Part shown: one piece after another, positions 46,353 to 56,438 of the stretch
How positions within the stretch are numbered: the stretch's first letter is position 1
How the letters are laid out: every line of letters starts with the position of its first letter
From: JANQQC01 sp965262255
Lineage (GTDB): Bacteria > Pseudomonadota > Alphaproteobacteria > Caulobacterales > Hyphomonadaceae
DNA: 64,000 bases
Assembly: GCA_965262255.1 (NCBI GenBank)
Contig: OZ253505.1
Coordinates: 2,232,001 to 2,296,000, forward strand
Reading direction: 5' to 3'
Program-made: the position numbers and the translations under genes
Notes under the pieces: generated by a model
Database searches by the model: none
Told to the model about the DNA's origin: nothing
What the model saw: only the letters and a program-made list of their open reading frames with translations

Positions 46353-46973
46353 ATGAACATCCTAAAACAAGCTGGAATTCTTTCGATTCCACTATTCATG
46401 CTTCTCGCCGGTTGCGAAACTACGTCGGGCTTTTTTGATAATGTGGGCGGAAGCTCAAGTGTCGAAGCTCCTGCACCCCCAATGTCAGACAGTTCCTCTT
46501 CTGATGTAATGGATGAACCAGAACCCATGACAGAGCCGGATCCCATGGATTCCGGGATGGATACAGCATCAGTCACTCCGCAAGATCGCGCCCCGACCGG
46601 TAGATTGAAGCGTGGAACGGTTCAAGATTTCGTTGCCAATGCTGGCGAACGTGTTTTCTTTGATGTTAACCAAGCAAAACTGGATAGAGGGGCTCAGGCC
46701 GTTCTCGACCGGCAAGCCTCTTGGCTTAAACGAAATCGACGCATCAGTATTGTTATTGCAGGAAACTGTGATGAGCGTGGCACAAGAGAATATAACCTGG
46801 CTTTAGGAGCAAGACGTGCTGAGGTTGTTAAAAACTATCTGGTCAGTCTTGGCGTTAATTCGAATAGGATTCGTACAGTGTCTTACGGCAAGGAACGACC
46901 AATTGATGCTCGATCTAATAGGGCGGCGTGGGCCAGAAATCGGAATGCGCACACACAACTTTACCAGCGCTAA
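46353..46973 (+). CDS. pal: Pal, peptidoglycan-associated lipoprotein
   Basis: 206 residues. Lipobox LLAGC (Cys21), a Pro/Asp/Met-rich linker (about 35-80), then the OmpA-type peptidoglycan-binding domain (FFDVNQAKLD, AGNCDERGTREYN, LGARRAEVVKNYL). It anchors the outer membrane to the wall and docks TolB. Followed by cpoB at about 95 bases. Confidence 0.95.
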   Translation: MNILKQAGILSIPLFMLLAGCETTSGFFDNVGGSSSVEAPAPPMSDSSSSDVMDEPEPMTEPDPMDSGMDTASVTPQDRAPTGRLKRGTVQDFVANAGERVFFDVNQAKLDRGAQAVLDRQASWLKRNRRISIVIAGNCDERGTREYNLALGARRAEVVKNYLVSLGVNSNRIRTVSYGKERPIDARSNRAAWARNRNAHTQLYQR

Positions 46974-47067
46974 AGTTTTTTGTTCTTGAATTCTATCAAC
47001 ACCGTTCTTATCTAAACCTTAGTTAAAAATTGGAGTTCATCTTTTCGATAAAATTGGTCTTACTGCC

Positions 47068-47868
47068 ATGCGTTTGATAGTTTCTTCTCTAGTCGCGATA
47101 GCGTTAGCAGCGTCTTTGCAGGCGTTTGCTCAGTCAAGCAAAGGAAAAACCTTGCGGCAACAAACAGCTTCACTCGTTGTAGAAATGAATGATCTGACTG
47201 CTGTCAATGCCGAGCTGAATGGTAAGGTTGAAACGTTAGAGTTCATGCTCAACAGGTCGCGCCAACAAGTTGAAGAGATGCAGGAGGACGATCGCAGAAT
47301 AGCGAAGCTGATTGAGGTTCTAGAGAATCGCCTTGAATCGCAAAACGAACGCATTGCCATGTTGGAAAATCAGCTGGCCGGCGGGAGTCCATCAGCTAAA
47401 TCTTCCCAAAGAAAAAAGCCAGTTGCAGTCCCTGTAGCTGAATTGGCGGCAATTGATCCAAACGACCCAAGTCTGCCTTCGGATATGGGGAAGTTGATGA
47501 ACGAAGCAAAATCTAGGTTTTCGAGTTTTGACTATGACGGTGCTCAAATGGCTTTTCGTGTGTACCTAGAGAAATTCGGCGACTCAAAGCAAGCAGGCGA
47601 AGCCCGATATTGGTTGGGAGAGTCCTTCTATCACATTAAACAACACGCCCACGCAGGTCGAATCTATCGAGAACTCCTTCAGACAGAACCCGATCATACT
47701 CGGGCATCGGGAGCATTGGTTAAACTGGCGCGTTCTATGAGACTGTTGGGCGATACCGAAGCCGCCTGCCGGGCATTAGGCGCGCTGTCGACGCGCTATC
47801 CTGATGCCGAGACAAACACGTTGCGGCTTGCATCTTTGGAACGAGCCCGTTCATCCTGTGATAATTGA
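47068..47868 (+). CDS. cpoB: CpoB/YbgF, TPR coordinator of Tol-Pal
   Basis: 266 residues. Signal peptide about 1-21, a coiled coil at about 30-110 for trimerisation, then TPR repeats at about 145-260 (FDYDGAQMAFRVYLEKFGDSKQA type). It couples wall synthesis to outer-membrane constriction. Its end overlaps the tilS start. Confidence 0.9.
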   Translation: MRLIVSSLVAIALAASLQAFAQSSKGKTLRQQTASLVVEMNDLTAVNAELNGKVETLEFMLNRSRQQVEEMQEDDRRIAKLIEVLENRLESQNERIAMLENQLAGGSPSAKSSQRKKPVAVPVAELAAIDPNDPSLPSDMGKLMNEAKSRFSSFDYDGAQMAFRVYLEKFGDSKQAGEARYWLGESFYHIKQHAHAGRIYRELLQTEPDHTRASGALVKLARSMRLLGDTEAACRALGALSTRYPDAETNTLRLASLERARSSCDN

Positions 47869-49024
47869 TGAACAGTCCGTCAATGAACGGCTAAATCACT
47901 TTTGCTCATACGTTTCGGGGCCAATTTGTTTGGCAGTATCTGGCGGAGGCGACTCAGTCGCAATGATGCTTCATTTGGCCGAATGGTCGAAAACCAGTAA
48001 TCGTGAACTAATAGTCTTAACCGTTGACCACGGACTACGCAAAGAAGCGGAACAAGAAACAGCGTGGGTTTTAGATCGAGCAAAGGAATTGGGTCTCCAA
48101 GCAAGAAAATTAATAGTAACTTCGCCAAACCCGAGTCAGAACAAATCTAGAGTGATCAGACACAGACTCTTGGCAATAGCGATGCGCGAGTTTGGGTCAA
48201 AGATACTTATGCTCGGTCACACTTTGGATGATCAAGCGGAAACGACTGCCATGCGGTTAAGAATGAAATCTTTTCGCAGGGGACTAGCCGGAATGATTTG
48301 GGTATCCCCGTCTCCAGTGTGGCCCGAAGGTAGAGGGGTCTTTCTTGTTCGTCCTATTTTGAAATGCAAACGCGAAGACTTACGAAAAACTCTGAGAGAC
48401 GCGGGAGAAAGTTGGATAGACGACCCCTCGAATGAAGACACGGCGTACGAAAGAATTGCTTGGCGGCGAAAGATTCAGAAATCTCCCAAAAAGTTTGACG
48501 ATCTATTAATGACTCGCTTCAGAGGTAACTTATATCGTAGGTCGGAGGATAAAGTTTTGAGCGACTGGATCACAACATCGGTAGAGGTTCACGGGGACGG
48601 AACAGTTGTTGCTAAACTTAGAGAAATACATAAAGCCGTTTGGAGACCAGCAGCGCAACTGTTGATTCAAGTTGCCGCAGGACATGCAAATCCTGTTACC
48701 GGACAAAGGATGGAAAATTTGGTGTTTGCATTAAATGGCAAGTACTTTAGGCCAAGAACGTTAGGAGGAACCTATATAATGAGACCACAACCAGAAACTA
48801 TACTAACGAGAGATCCGGGTGCTGAGATGACTAGTGTCGATGGTGTATGGGATGGACGATTTGAGAAAGACGAGAATGCTCCGCCAATAGAACCTTCAAA
48901 TAAAAAATTCGCTAAGTCACTTCCGCCTGATTATGAACAGGGTGGATGGGTAGCACTTGGCCTCGACCGTCTCAAACATTGGCAAAAAGTTTTTGAGATT
49001 TCGGAATCAATCTATAAAAGGTAA
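47858..49024 (+). CDS. tilS: TilS, tRNA(Ile)-lysidine synthetase
   Basis: 388 residues from GTG 47858, overlapping cpoB by 11 bases; the open frame starts earlier inside cpoB. PP-loop SGGGDSVAMM, then LVLTVDHGLR-like and LGHTLDDQAET motifs. It modifies C34 of tRNA-Ile (CAU) so that AUA is read as Ile; an essential function. The C-terminal part is less conserved. Confidence 0.92.
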   Translation: MIIDEQSVNERLNHFCSYVSGPICLAVSGGGDSVAMMLHLAEWSKTSNRELIVLTVDHGLRKEAEQETAWVLDRAKELGLQARKLIVTSPNPSQNKSRVIRHRLLAIAMREFGSKILMLGHTLDDQAETTAMRLRMKSFRRGLAGMIWVSPSPVWPEGRGVFLVRPILKCKREDLRKTLRDAGESWIDDPSNEDTAYERIAWRRKIQKSPKKFDDLLMTRFRGNLYRRSEDKVLSDWITTSVEVHGDGTVVAKLREIHKAVWRPAAQLLIQVAAGHANPVTGQRMENLVFALNGKYFRPRTLGGTYIMRPQPETILTRDPGAEMTSVDGVWDGRFEKDENAPPIEPSNKKFAKSLPPDYEQGGWVALGLDRLKHWQKVFEISESIYKR

Positions 49025-49092
49025 AACTTTACACGTGCAATTTCTTATTGAGCGCCTATATACTTTTAATATTCGTCATTGAGGATGTTAGG

Positions 49093-51006
49093 ATGAACTT
49101 CAAAAGCTTCTTTATCTGGACAATGATCGCAATAATATTGGTAAGTGTATTCTTATCAACGCGAAACATTGGTGCAAACTCTTCTTCAGAAACTCTAAGT
49201 TACTCAGAGTTGCGATCGACCGCAAAGAACGGTGGAATACGAGAAGTAACAATTGAGGAAACTCAAATTGTTGGTGTCACTAAAAACGGTGAAAAATTCA
49301 CTGTCAACAAGGGGCGCTTTGATCCAAATTTGGGTTCCGAATTGTCGGATTCGGGTGTTGAGGTCTTCTACGATCAAGGAAATGACGGGTTCTCGTTTTC
49401 TAATCTGTTAATCAATCTACTACCGCCACTGATAATATTGGGCATCATTCTGTTTATGATGCGACAGATGCAAGGAGGAGGCCGCGGGGCATTAAGTTTC
49501 GGAAAGTCTCGGGCGAGACTATTGACGGAGAAGGAAGGTCGCATACTATTTAGCGATGTTGCAGGCGTAGATGAGGCAAAGGAAGAATTGCAAGAGGTCG
49601 TTGATTTTCTGCGTGAACCGTCGCGTTTTCAGCGTTTGGGTGGCAAGATTCCGAAAGGAGCATTATTGATTGGCCCTCCCGGAACAGGAAAAACATTGAT
49701 TGCACGTGCCGTTGCAGGTGAAGCTAATGTTCCGTTCTTTTCAATTTCAGGTTCAGATTTTGTTGAAATGTTCGTTGGTGTAGGCGCGAGCCGCGTACGA
49801 GATATGTTTGAGCAGGCGAAACGAAACTCCCCGTGTATTATTTTTATCGATGAAATTGATGCTGTTGGTCGCTCTAGAGGTGCGGGTTTAGGGGGAGGAA
49901 ACGACGAAAGGGAACAAACACTCAATCAGCTCCTTGTCGAAATGGATGGGTTTGAGGCAAACGACGGAATTATCATAATCGCTGCAACCAACAGACCAGA
50001 TGTGCTTGATCCGGCTTTGCTACGCCCAGGTCGATTTGACCGACAAGTTACGGTGCCAAGCCCAGATATACTAGGTCGTGAGAAAATACTTCGCGTTCAT
50101 ATGAGAAATGTCCCTCTCGCAAAAGATGTCATTGCGAAAACGATTGCACGGGGAACTCCTGGATTCTCTGGCGCAGATTTGGCTAATCTTGTCAATGAAG
50201 CGGCGTTACTTGCAGCAAGACGTGGAAAACGTGTCGTCGCTATGCGTGAATTTGAAGATGCAAAAGACAAAGTATTGATGGGGCCAGAACGGCAATCAAT
50301 GGTGATGTCCGAAAGCGAAAAAGAACTAACGGCTTGGCATGAGGCCGGACATGCTATCGTCGCTTTAAAAGTTCCTTCCGCTGACCCTGTTCACAAAGCC
50401 ACAATTATTCCTCGCGGGAGAGCCCTTGGAATGGTCATGCAGTTACCAGAAGCTGACAAACTTTCGATGTCACGTATAGAGATGACATCCCGTTTGGCTA
50501 TTATGATGGGTGGCCGCGTCGCCGAGGAGATAAAATTTGGAGATGATCAGGTAACAGCTGGCGCGGCCTCTGATATACAACAAGCGACTCGGTTAGCGAG
50601 AGCGATGGTAACGAGGTGGGGGCTTTCAGATGAGATAGGTCCAGTGGATTATGGAGATGATCAAGGAGAAGTCTTTCTAGGACAACAAATTGTACAAACG
50701 AGCAGCGTATCTGAGGAAACGTCGCAGAAGATTGAAGAGGAAGTAAGGAAACTTGTTCAAACGGGCATGAATGATGCTAGAAAGATAATGGATAAATATA
50801 AGAAACAGTGGTCAGCGATCGCAGAAGGTCTTCTGGAGTATGAAACACTCACCGGAGAAGAGATTTCAGACTTACTTAAAGGCAAGCAACCGGAAAGACC
50901 TGAATTAGAGGAAGAGGAATCCGTTCCAACTTCCGTAGTACCAGTAGTCGATAAGAAAAAGAAGAAATTTAGTTTCAAAAGCAAACCAGCGACCAATCCT
51001 GCCTAG
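49093..51006 (+). CDS. ftsH: FtsH, membrane AAA+ zinc protease
   Basis: 637 residues from ATG 49093, with GAGG upstream. Two membrane helices (about 5-23 and 105-125), Walker A GPPGTGKT, Walker B IIFIDEIDAVG, second region of homology with RPGRFDR, and zinc motif HEAGH. It degrades unstable and misassembled membrane proteins. It follows tilS as in many proteobacteria. Confidence 0.97.
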   Translation: MNFKSFFIWTMIAIILVSVFLSTRNIGANSSSETLSYSELRSTAKNGGIREVTIEETQIVGVTKNGEKFTVNKGRFDPNLGSELSDSGVEVFYDQGNDGFSFSNLLINLLPPLIILGIILFMMRQMQGGGRGALSFGKSRARLLTEKEGRILFSDVAGVDEAKEELQEVVDFLREPSRFQRLGGKIPKGALLIGPPGTGKTLIARAVAGEANVPFFSISGSDFVEMFVGVGASRVRDMFEQAKRNSPCIIFIDEIDAVGRSRGAGLGGGNDEREQTLNQLLVEMDGFEANDGIIIIAATNRPDVLDPALLRPGRFDRQVTVPSPDILGREKILRVHMRNVPLAKDVIAKTIARGTPGFSGADLANLVNEAALLAARRGKRVVAMREFEDAKDKVLMGPERQSMVMSESEKELTAWHEAGHAIVALKVPSADPVHKATIIPRGRALGMVMQLPEADKLSMSRIEMTSRLAIMMGGRVAEEIKFGDDQVTAGAASDIQQATRLARAMVTRWGLSDEIGPVDYGDDQGEVFLGQQIVQTSSVSEETSQKIEEEVRKLVQTGMNDARKIMDKYKKQWSAIAEGLLEYETLTGEEISDLLKGKQPERPELEEEESVPTSVVPVVDKKKKKFSFKSKPATNPA

Positions 51007-51105
51007 TTTGAAACAAAGCCGAATGCGATTTGTTCGGGTTTCGTTTAAGTTACTGGAGTAATCGTGTTTGTGCAATTCAAAGTTACTCTGTTAGAATTTT
51101 CTTGA

Positions 51106-51912
51106 ATGACAAAAGATCTTGGCCGAGTATTGGTTATCGCTGGTTCTGACAGCGGGGGAGGAGCAGGAATTCAGGCGGATATTAAAACTATAACAGCACT
51201 CGGTGGTTACGCTATGACAGCAGTCACTGCCCTCACTGTTCAGAATACAAAAGGCGTATTTGGAGTTTGGCCGGCTCCAACTGAAGTAGTGACGGGACAA
51301 ATCGACGTAACTTTGTCAGATATTGGCGCGGACGCTATAAAAACAGGAATGCTAGGATCAGTTGAACTCGTTGAATCAGTTGCGGAGCGATTGAGTTTAA
51401 CCGAGGTTTCAAATCTAATTGTTGATCCTGTTATGGTGGCAACTTCTGGAGATATGCTCGTTGACAAGAAGAGTATAGATGCCATTCGGGCTGAATTGGT
51501 ACCGCTCACAAATTTGCTTACACCGAATGTTCCAGAAGCCGAAGTTTTGAGTGGTAAGGCTGTCGAGAATATCGACGGACAAAGACGTGCGGCAGAAAAA
51601 TTATTGGAAGCAGGCGCTAAAGGCGCACTGGTTAAGGGCGGTCATATAGGCGGGAATGAAGTCGTAGATGTTTTACAGACAGAGTTTGGCGAATGGATAT
51701 TTAAGAACTCGAGAGTTGAAACAACATCAACGCATGGAACGGGTTGCAGCTTAGCAAGTGCATGCGCTACAAATCTTGCGTTTGGCAAGGAGGTAAATAT
51801 CGCAGTGGGGGACTCGATAGCGTATTTACATGGCGCGTTGGAGTCATCAGCAAAGCACGGGTACGGTTACGGCTCTCCCGACCATGCTTGGCAAGTCCGA
51901 GATAAGAATTGA
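51106..51912 (+). CDS. thiD: ThiD, hydroxymethylpyrimidine (phosphate) kinase
   Basis: 268 residues. Ribokinase fold with GSDSGGGAGIQAD at the start and the catalytic STHGTGCSLA (Asp/Cys anion-hole motif) near the end. It makes HMP-PP for thiamine. Confidence 0.94.
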   Translation: MTKDLGRVLVIAGSDSGGGAGIQADIKTITALGGYAMTAVTALTVQNTKGVFGVWPAPTEVVTGQIDVTLSDIGADAIKTGMLGSVELVESVAERLSLTEVSNLIVDPVMVATSGDMLVDKKSIDAIRAELVPLTNLLTPNVPEAEVLSGKAVENIDGQRRAAEKLLEAGAKGALVKGGHIGGNEVVDVLQTEFGEWIFKNSRVETTSTHGTGCSLASACATNLAFGKEVNIAVGDSIAYLHGALESSAKHGYGYGSPDHAWQVRDKN

Positions 51913-51979
51913 GTTGGTTGATCCTATTTAGGTGTGTTCTAACGTCAAGGTATGAATAATCGAGTTCAAGAGTATAAAA

Positions 51980-52810
51980 ATGAGTTTACAGAAGAGAAAG
52001 TTTTATCAGGTTGATGCTTTTGCAAGTAGACCGTTTGAGGGCAATCAAGCATGTGTTGTTCCATTAGAAGATTGGGGTTTGTCTGACCAAATTTTGCAAT
52101 CTGTAGCAGCAGAAAACAATGTCTCCGAAACAGCCTATATCGTTCAAACAAGTTCAAATGTATTTGACCTAAGATGGTTTACTCCTACAACAGAAGTTCG
52201 TCTTTGCGGACACGCGACTCTCGCCGCAGCTCATGTTCTTTTTGCTCATCAAGGTTTGAAAGTCGATAAGATACATTTTGACACCCGAGACGCAGGAAGA
52301 CTGACGGTAGTAACCAACGACATCGGATACGAAATGGACTTTCCCGTCTCTAAGGTTGAAAAGATTCCTATTACCGACGAATTAGTAGTTGCACTCGGAA
52401 AACGTCCGCAATCGTTATGGCAAGGAGATTATCTAGGAGCTGTTTTTGGAGACGCAAACGATGTACTAACGCTAGATCCAGATTTTGGAGCTTTGAGCAA
52501 ATTAGTAGGCGGTTCTTCAAATGACGGGTGCATCGGTTGTTTAGCCTTCGGAGGAGAACAAGGCGCTGACGTTGTTTCTCGTTTTTTTGCACCAGGTGCA
52601 GGCATAAATGAGGATCCTGCGACAGGTAGCTGGCACTGTATGGTAGCGCCGATCGGAAAAGTATTATTGAGTTGTGAAAAACTAAAATGTTTCCAAGCCT
52701 ATCCAGGACGAGGTGCTTGGATAAAAACTAAATTAGATAGCGAACGCGTAAAAATATCAGGCCAAGCCGTAACGGTCATTGAAGGCGATATTTACATTCC
52801 TCAGAGTTGA
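51980..52810 (+). CDS. PhzF-family isomerase
   Basis: 276 residues. Diaminopimelate epimerase-like fold: FYQVDAFASRPFEGNQACVV at the start, the catalytic Glu in AAENNVSETAYI, and a C-terminal GINEDPATGSWHC motif. The substrate is unknown; phenazine synthesis is unlikely as no other phz gene is present. It overlaps the next gene by four bases (TTGA), which implies joint translation. Confidence 0.85.
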   Translation: MSLQKRKFYQVDAFASRPFEGNQACVVPLEDWGLSDQILQSVAAENNVSETAYIVQTSSNVFDLRWFTPTTEVRLCGHATLAAAHVLFAHQGLKVDKIHFDTRDAGRLTVVTNDIGYEMDFPVSKVEKIPITDELVVALGKRPQSLWQGDYLGAVFGDANDVLTLDPDFGALSKLVGGSSNDGCIGCLAFGGEQGADVVSRFFAPGAGINEDPATGSWHCMVAPIGKVLLSCEKLKCFQAYPGRGAWIKTKLDSERVKISGQAVTVIEGDIYIPQS

Positions 52811-53595
52811 GTCGTTTATCTAAAGAGTTCAAAGCTTTGTCTACCGATCCGTCTTCCTTAACTAGAGATGATATTGAGCGACATAAACGCCATATCATGT
52901 TGAAGGAGATCGGAGGTGCGGGAATACAGCGACTTAAATCATCCTCAGTAGCAATTGTTGGCGCGGGAGCATTAGGTGGACCTTGTGCGATGTATCTCGC
53001 GGCTGCTGGTGTTGGACGGATAACAATTTATGACGACGACAAAGTCGAACTATCTAATCTTCAAAGGCAAGTCCAGTTTGACACCGAAAATGTTGGTCGT
53101 TCCAAGTCATCGTTGCTTGCTGAGAGGTTAGTTTCCATTAATCCGTCTGTTGATAGTAAGGCAATAGTTAAAAGGTATGAGTTAGGTGATGAGCTTCAGG
53201 GCAGAGTTTTGATTGATGCAAGCGATAATTACCCAACGAGGTTTGCCCTAAACCAAGAAGCACACAATAGTCGTAGATTTCTGATATCCGGTGCAGCCGC
53301 TCGGTGGGTCGGTCAAGTTTCTGTTTTCAACTCTAACGGCGAAACACCCACGCCGTGTTATCAATGCTTCGTACCTGAAGAACCTCCTCAAAGCGAAACA
53401 TGTGACGAAATTGGAGTTGTCGGCGCGATTACAGGTTATGTTGGAACCAGAATGGCGTTGGAGGCCATTAAGATTATTGTCGGCGAAGGTTCAAACCTGC
53501 TAGGCAAATTATGGATTTTTGACGGATTAGCTGGCGAAGGTCGTGTTATTGGATTATCGAAAGATCCAGCATGTAAAACGTGTCCGAGGAGATAG
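52807..53595 (+). CDS. ThiF/MoeB-family adenylyltransferase
   Basis: 262 residues from TTG 52807. Nucleotide loop VGAGALGGPCAMYLAAAGVG, DDDKVELSNLQRQ, catalytic Cys in the C-terminal half (PCYQCFVPEEPPQSETC) and a last CKTCPRR that could complete a zinc site. It adenylates the C-terminal Gly of a ubiquitin-like sulphur carrier (ThiS or MoaD). thiD lies two genes upstream, so thiamine is possible, but no carrier gene is here. Confidence 0.85.
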   Translation: MSRLSKEFKALSTDPSSLTRDDIERHKRHIMLKEIGGAGIQRLKSSSVAIVGAGALGGPCAMYLAAAGVGRITIYDDDKVELSNLQRQVQFDTENVGRSKSSLLAERLVSINPSVDSKAIVKRYELGDELQGRVLIDASDNYPTRFALNQEAHNSRRFLISGAAARWVGQVSVFNSNGETPTPCYQCFVPEEPPQSETCDEIGVVGAITGYVGTRMALEAIKIIVGEGSNLLGKLWIFDGLAGEGRVIGLSKDPACKTCPRR

Positions 53596-53676
53596 TAACG
53601 GAGGCGAATTAGATTAACTCTCTACTAAAGGACTTTGCCGGATTCCAGCAGAGTCGCAAACAGAACAAGTTTATGC

Positions 53677-54201
53677 CTAGTTCCAAACTGGCCCCGCCCC
53701 ATAATTGGCGGGCTTTGATAACGGGAATTTTAGAATATCGACGACGGGAGCAATGGGATCAGGTTTGTCGGACGCAAGGTTTGCAATTGCGACCATTATT
53801 GCGTACTCGTGGTCACCCATAAATTTCGCGAGCTGGTAAGCTTCTGTGTCTTCTTCTTCAGTAATAAGTGTCGCGAGTTCTTGGTATTTTGCCAAGTACT
53901 CGTTCTCAATTCCCATTACGATTACGGAAAACTGATCTTTCCATGGCATCTTGCTTAAACCTTCCGCCAATTTTGTAGCATTTGCTTTTGCTGCCATGTC
54001 CTCGGCGGTCGATACGCCAATCTTCGAAAGCACAGGTCGAATCCTAGCCTTACCTTCAGTCTCAAGTTGCAGTAAAGAGCCAAGAACATATTTTTGCTTG
54101 TCATCAGTAGCACCTCGCAGAATCGTATCAAAGATCACTTCTCCTGTCTGTTCGCCTTGGTAAATGTCTATAAGACATTCTTTAAATAAACGGTTGACCA
54201 T
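53677..54201 (-). CDS. Helical, possibly ferritin-like protein of unknown function
   Basis: 174 residues. All-helical by eye, with repeated Glu/His positions (QGEQTGE, LETEGKARIRP, GIENEYLAKYQEL, GDHEYAIM) in a pattern that could bind two iron ions like ferritin-type proteins. No signal or membrane helix. ATG 54201 follows a GGAG-like stretch (GGAGAAAGATAC). Convergent with the ThiF-like gene. Confidence 0.6.
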   Translation of the reverse strand: MVNRLFKECLIDIYQGEQTGEVIFDTILRGATDDKQKYVLGSLLQLETEGKARIRPVLSKIGVSTAEDMAAKANATKLAEGLSKMPWKDQFSVIVMGIENEYLAKYQELATLITEEEDTEAYQLAKFMGDHEYAIMVAIANLASDKPDPIAPVVDILKFPLSKPANYGAGPVWN

Positions 54202-54784
54202 GTATCTTTCTCCAAAGAATTGTTTAGTGCCACCCTAAATTGGGGTAGCAGATAGTAAAAATTGAATCCAGCCAAAACCCGTCGCTCCAAATGAACAGAG
54301 CGTGTTTAAGCGCGTCTATACTGTGAAACTGTTTCTCTTACCGAGTTTGACACCTTCTTTACCAAGCATGGCGTTCATCACAATGTCACAAGCGTCTTCA
54401 GTTTTACGGTATCTACCCACTCTAACATTGTCAGTTAACAATAACGGAACCCTCTTCATCTGTCTTCTCGAACCAGACTGCCGTAACAGTAGTAAGACTC
54501 ATTCGATGGACACTAAGGGTAGCACATATTACTGGATTCTCCGGTCCAGTTGCCGATTATTGAAGATCTCCGGTGTTTATGAGATAACTAAGTGATAGGT
54601 GATGGATTTCTCTCAGCTACAAATTTATTAGGTGTTTCCGCTACTGTCTAAAACACTCCATTTTCTTTGCTAACCGTGAAAGCATCCGCCATACGATTTT
54701 ACGGTCTCTAATAGAGTGTACTTGATCTTAGAAAGTTGCATTGTGCCAAGTGCCGTAACAGTATGAATTTATTGCTGGCAGTCG
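54202..54784. other. Intergenic stretch with a possible gene fragment
   Basis: About 580 bases. On the minus strand, 54459-54316 reads as 47 codons with coding character (LLLTDNVRVGRYRKTEDACD, then GKEGVKLGKR) but no identifiable family; stops break the frame before it. Otherwise nothing is recognised. Confidence 0.35.
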
Positions 54785-56209
54785 TTAAACGAATGCTGCG
54801 TCACGGCGTATAGAAATCGTTTTTGGTTGGCAGAACTCGTGTAGGCCATGGGCACCGCCTTCTACGCCGATACCAGAATGTTTGGCTCCGCCGAAAGCAG
54901 CATGTGGCGTTAGATATTGTGTTTCGTTGATCCACACCGTGCCAGCCTCTAAAGAGTCTGCAAGACCTTTTGCTGCTTCAATATCAGCGCTCCAAACCGA
55001 TGCCCCAAGTCCATACTGAGTATCGTTGGCACGGGTTACGACTTCGTCTACATCGTCAAAGGACATTAATGGGAGAACCGGGCCAAACTGCTCCTCTTGA
55101 ACAATGCGGGCATCTTCTGGTGGATTGTCCAAAATGGTAACAGGCACAAAATATCCCGGAGCGGACGAAGTTTCGCCGCCGATAAGGAATTTATAACCCT
55201 TGTCTTTAGCATCCTGAATCAGATCAAGTACGCGCTGATATTGGGCTTTGTTTTGAATTGGCCCTATCGTTGTGCCTTGCTCGGCGCCATCGCCAACTTT
55301 GACAGTTTTTGCATAGGCCACCAACGCTTCTTTCAATGGTTCGTATATATCTTTGTGAACGTACATACGCTTGGTGGCGATACATATCTGACCGGTATTT
55401 TGAAATGCCGCCCAAAACAATTGTTCAGCAACCGCTTCTACGTTTACGTCGGGCATAACAATTGCGGCATCATTACCTCCTAGTTCCAAAGTTATCTTTT
55501 TGAGGTCTTTGGCAGCACTTTCCATAACTTTCTTGCCAGTTTGTGTGGAACCAGTGAAGCTAATCTTGTTAAACGCGGGATGAGATGTCATCCAAGGTCC
55601 GAGCCGGTCGTCGCCAGAAATGACATTTAAGACTCCGGCGGGCAAAATGTCAGAGACGAGTTCGCCGATTTTTAGTGTTGTTAAAGGAGTCGTCGGAGAG
55701 GGTTTTAGAACAATCGTATTACCCGCGAGAAGAGCGGGTGCAACTTTAAACATTGCTAGTATGACTGGAAAATTCCAAGGGACAATGGCTGCAACTACAC
55801 CAATAGGTTCATACTTGGTTACATGATATCGTTGATCTGAATCTTCTATCACTTCGTCAGCAATATCCATTTTTGCTGTTTCCATTAACCAATGAGCACC
55901 GCCCATAACATCTGCCATGGCAGCTTCATAGGGCTTTCCTTGTTCCTTTATAAGTAATCTTGCGAGAGTTTCCGCGTTCTCAGCAATTTTTCCCGCCATG
56001 GCGTTCATGGCATTTCGACGTTCATCAAGTGTCGTTTCACGCCAATTGGGAAGTGCATATTCCGCTGCTGCTATCGCTTGTTCCAATTCGCGCTGTGTAC
56101 AGTTTGGAGCGTTCGCAAAAATCTCTTCTGTGGCGGGGTTAATAACACCAAAAGATTCTTCGCTGGTAATGCTTTTACCCGAGATGGTCATCGAATATGT
56201 ATCAATCAT
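54785..56209 (-). CDS. Aldehyde dehydrogenase (NAD(P)-dependent, ALDH superfamily)
   Basis: 474 residues. VPWNFPVILAMFKVAPAL (cofactor domain), catalytic Glu in LELGGND, catalytic Cys in NTGQICIATKR, and EEQFGPVLPL in the C-terminal half. It oxidises an aldehyde to an acid; the substrate is unknown. The ATG has GGGAG upstream. Confidence 0.92.
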   Translation of the reverse strand: MIDTYSMTISGKSITSEESFGVINPATEEIFANAPNCTQRELEQAIAAAEYALPNWRETTLDERRNAMNAMAGKIAENAETLARLLIKEQGKPYEAAMADVMGGAHWLMETAKMDIADEVIEDSDQRYHVTKYEPIGVVAAIVPWNFPVILAMFKVAPALLAGNTIVLKPSPTTPLTTLKIGELVSDILPAGVLNVISGDDRLGPWMTSHPAFNKISFTGSTQTGKKVMESAAKDLKKITLELGGNDAAIVMPDVNVEAVAEQLFWAAFQNTGQICIATKRMYVHKDIYEPLKEALVAYAKTVKVGDGAEQGTTIGPIQNKAQYQRVLDLIQDAKDKGYKFLIGGETSSAPGYFVPVTILDNPPEDARIVQEEQFGPVLPLMSFDDVDEVVTRANDTQYGLGASVWSADIEAAKGLADSLEAGTVWINETQYLTPHAAFGGAKHSGIGVEGGAHGLHEFCQPKTISIRRDAAFV

Positions 56210-56438
56210 AGCAGTCTCCCTGAGAAAATAATCTGAACTCCTTAGAATTAGGAGTTAGTTTAGTATAAAATAAAAATAACGACGGCAAGAAAAAACTTTT
56301 GATTCACACACAAAACATTGTTCAATTCTTAACCGATTGATTAAAGAGGCTTGTATTTATCCTCAAAACAAAATCTAAACGAGGCCGAGGCGTACAGGTA
56401 ATTTTTAGGATGTTTAACGGATTTTTGAAGAACCCAAT

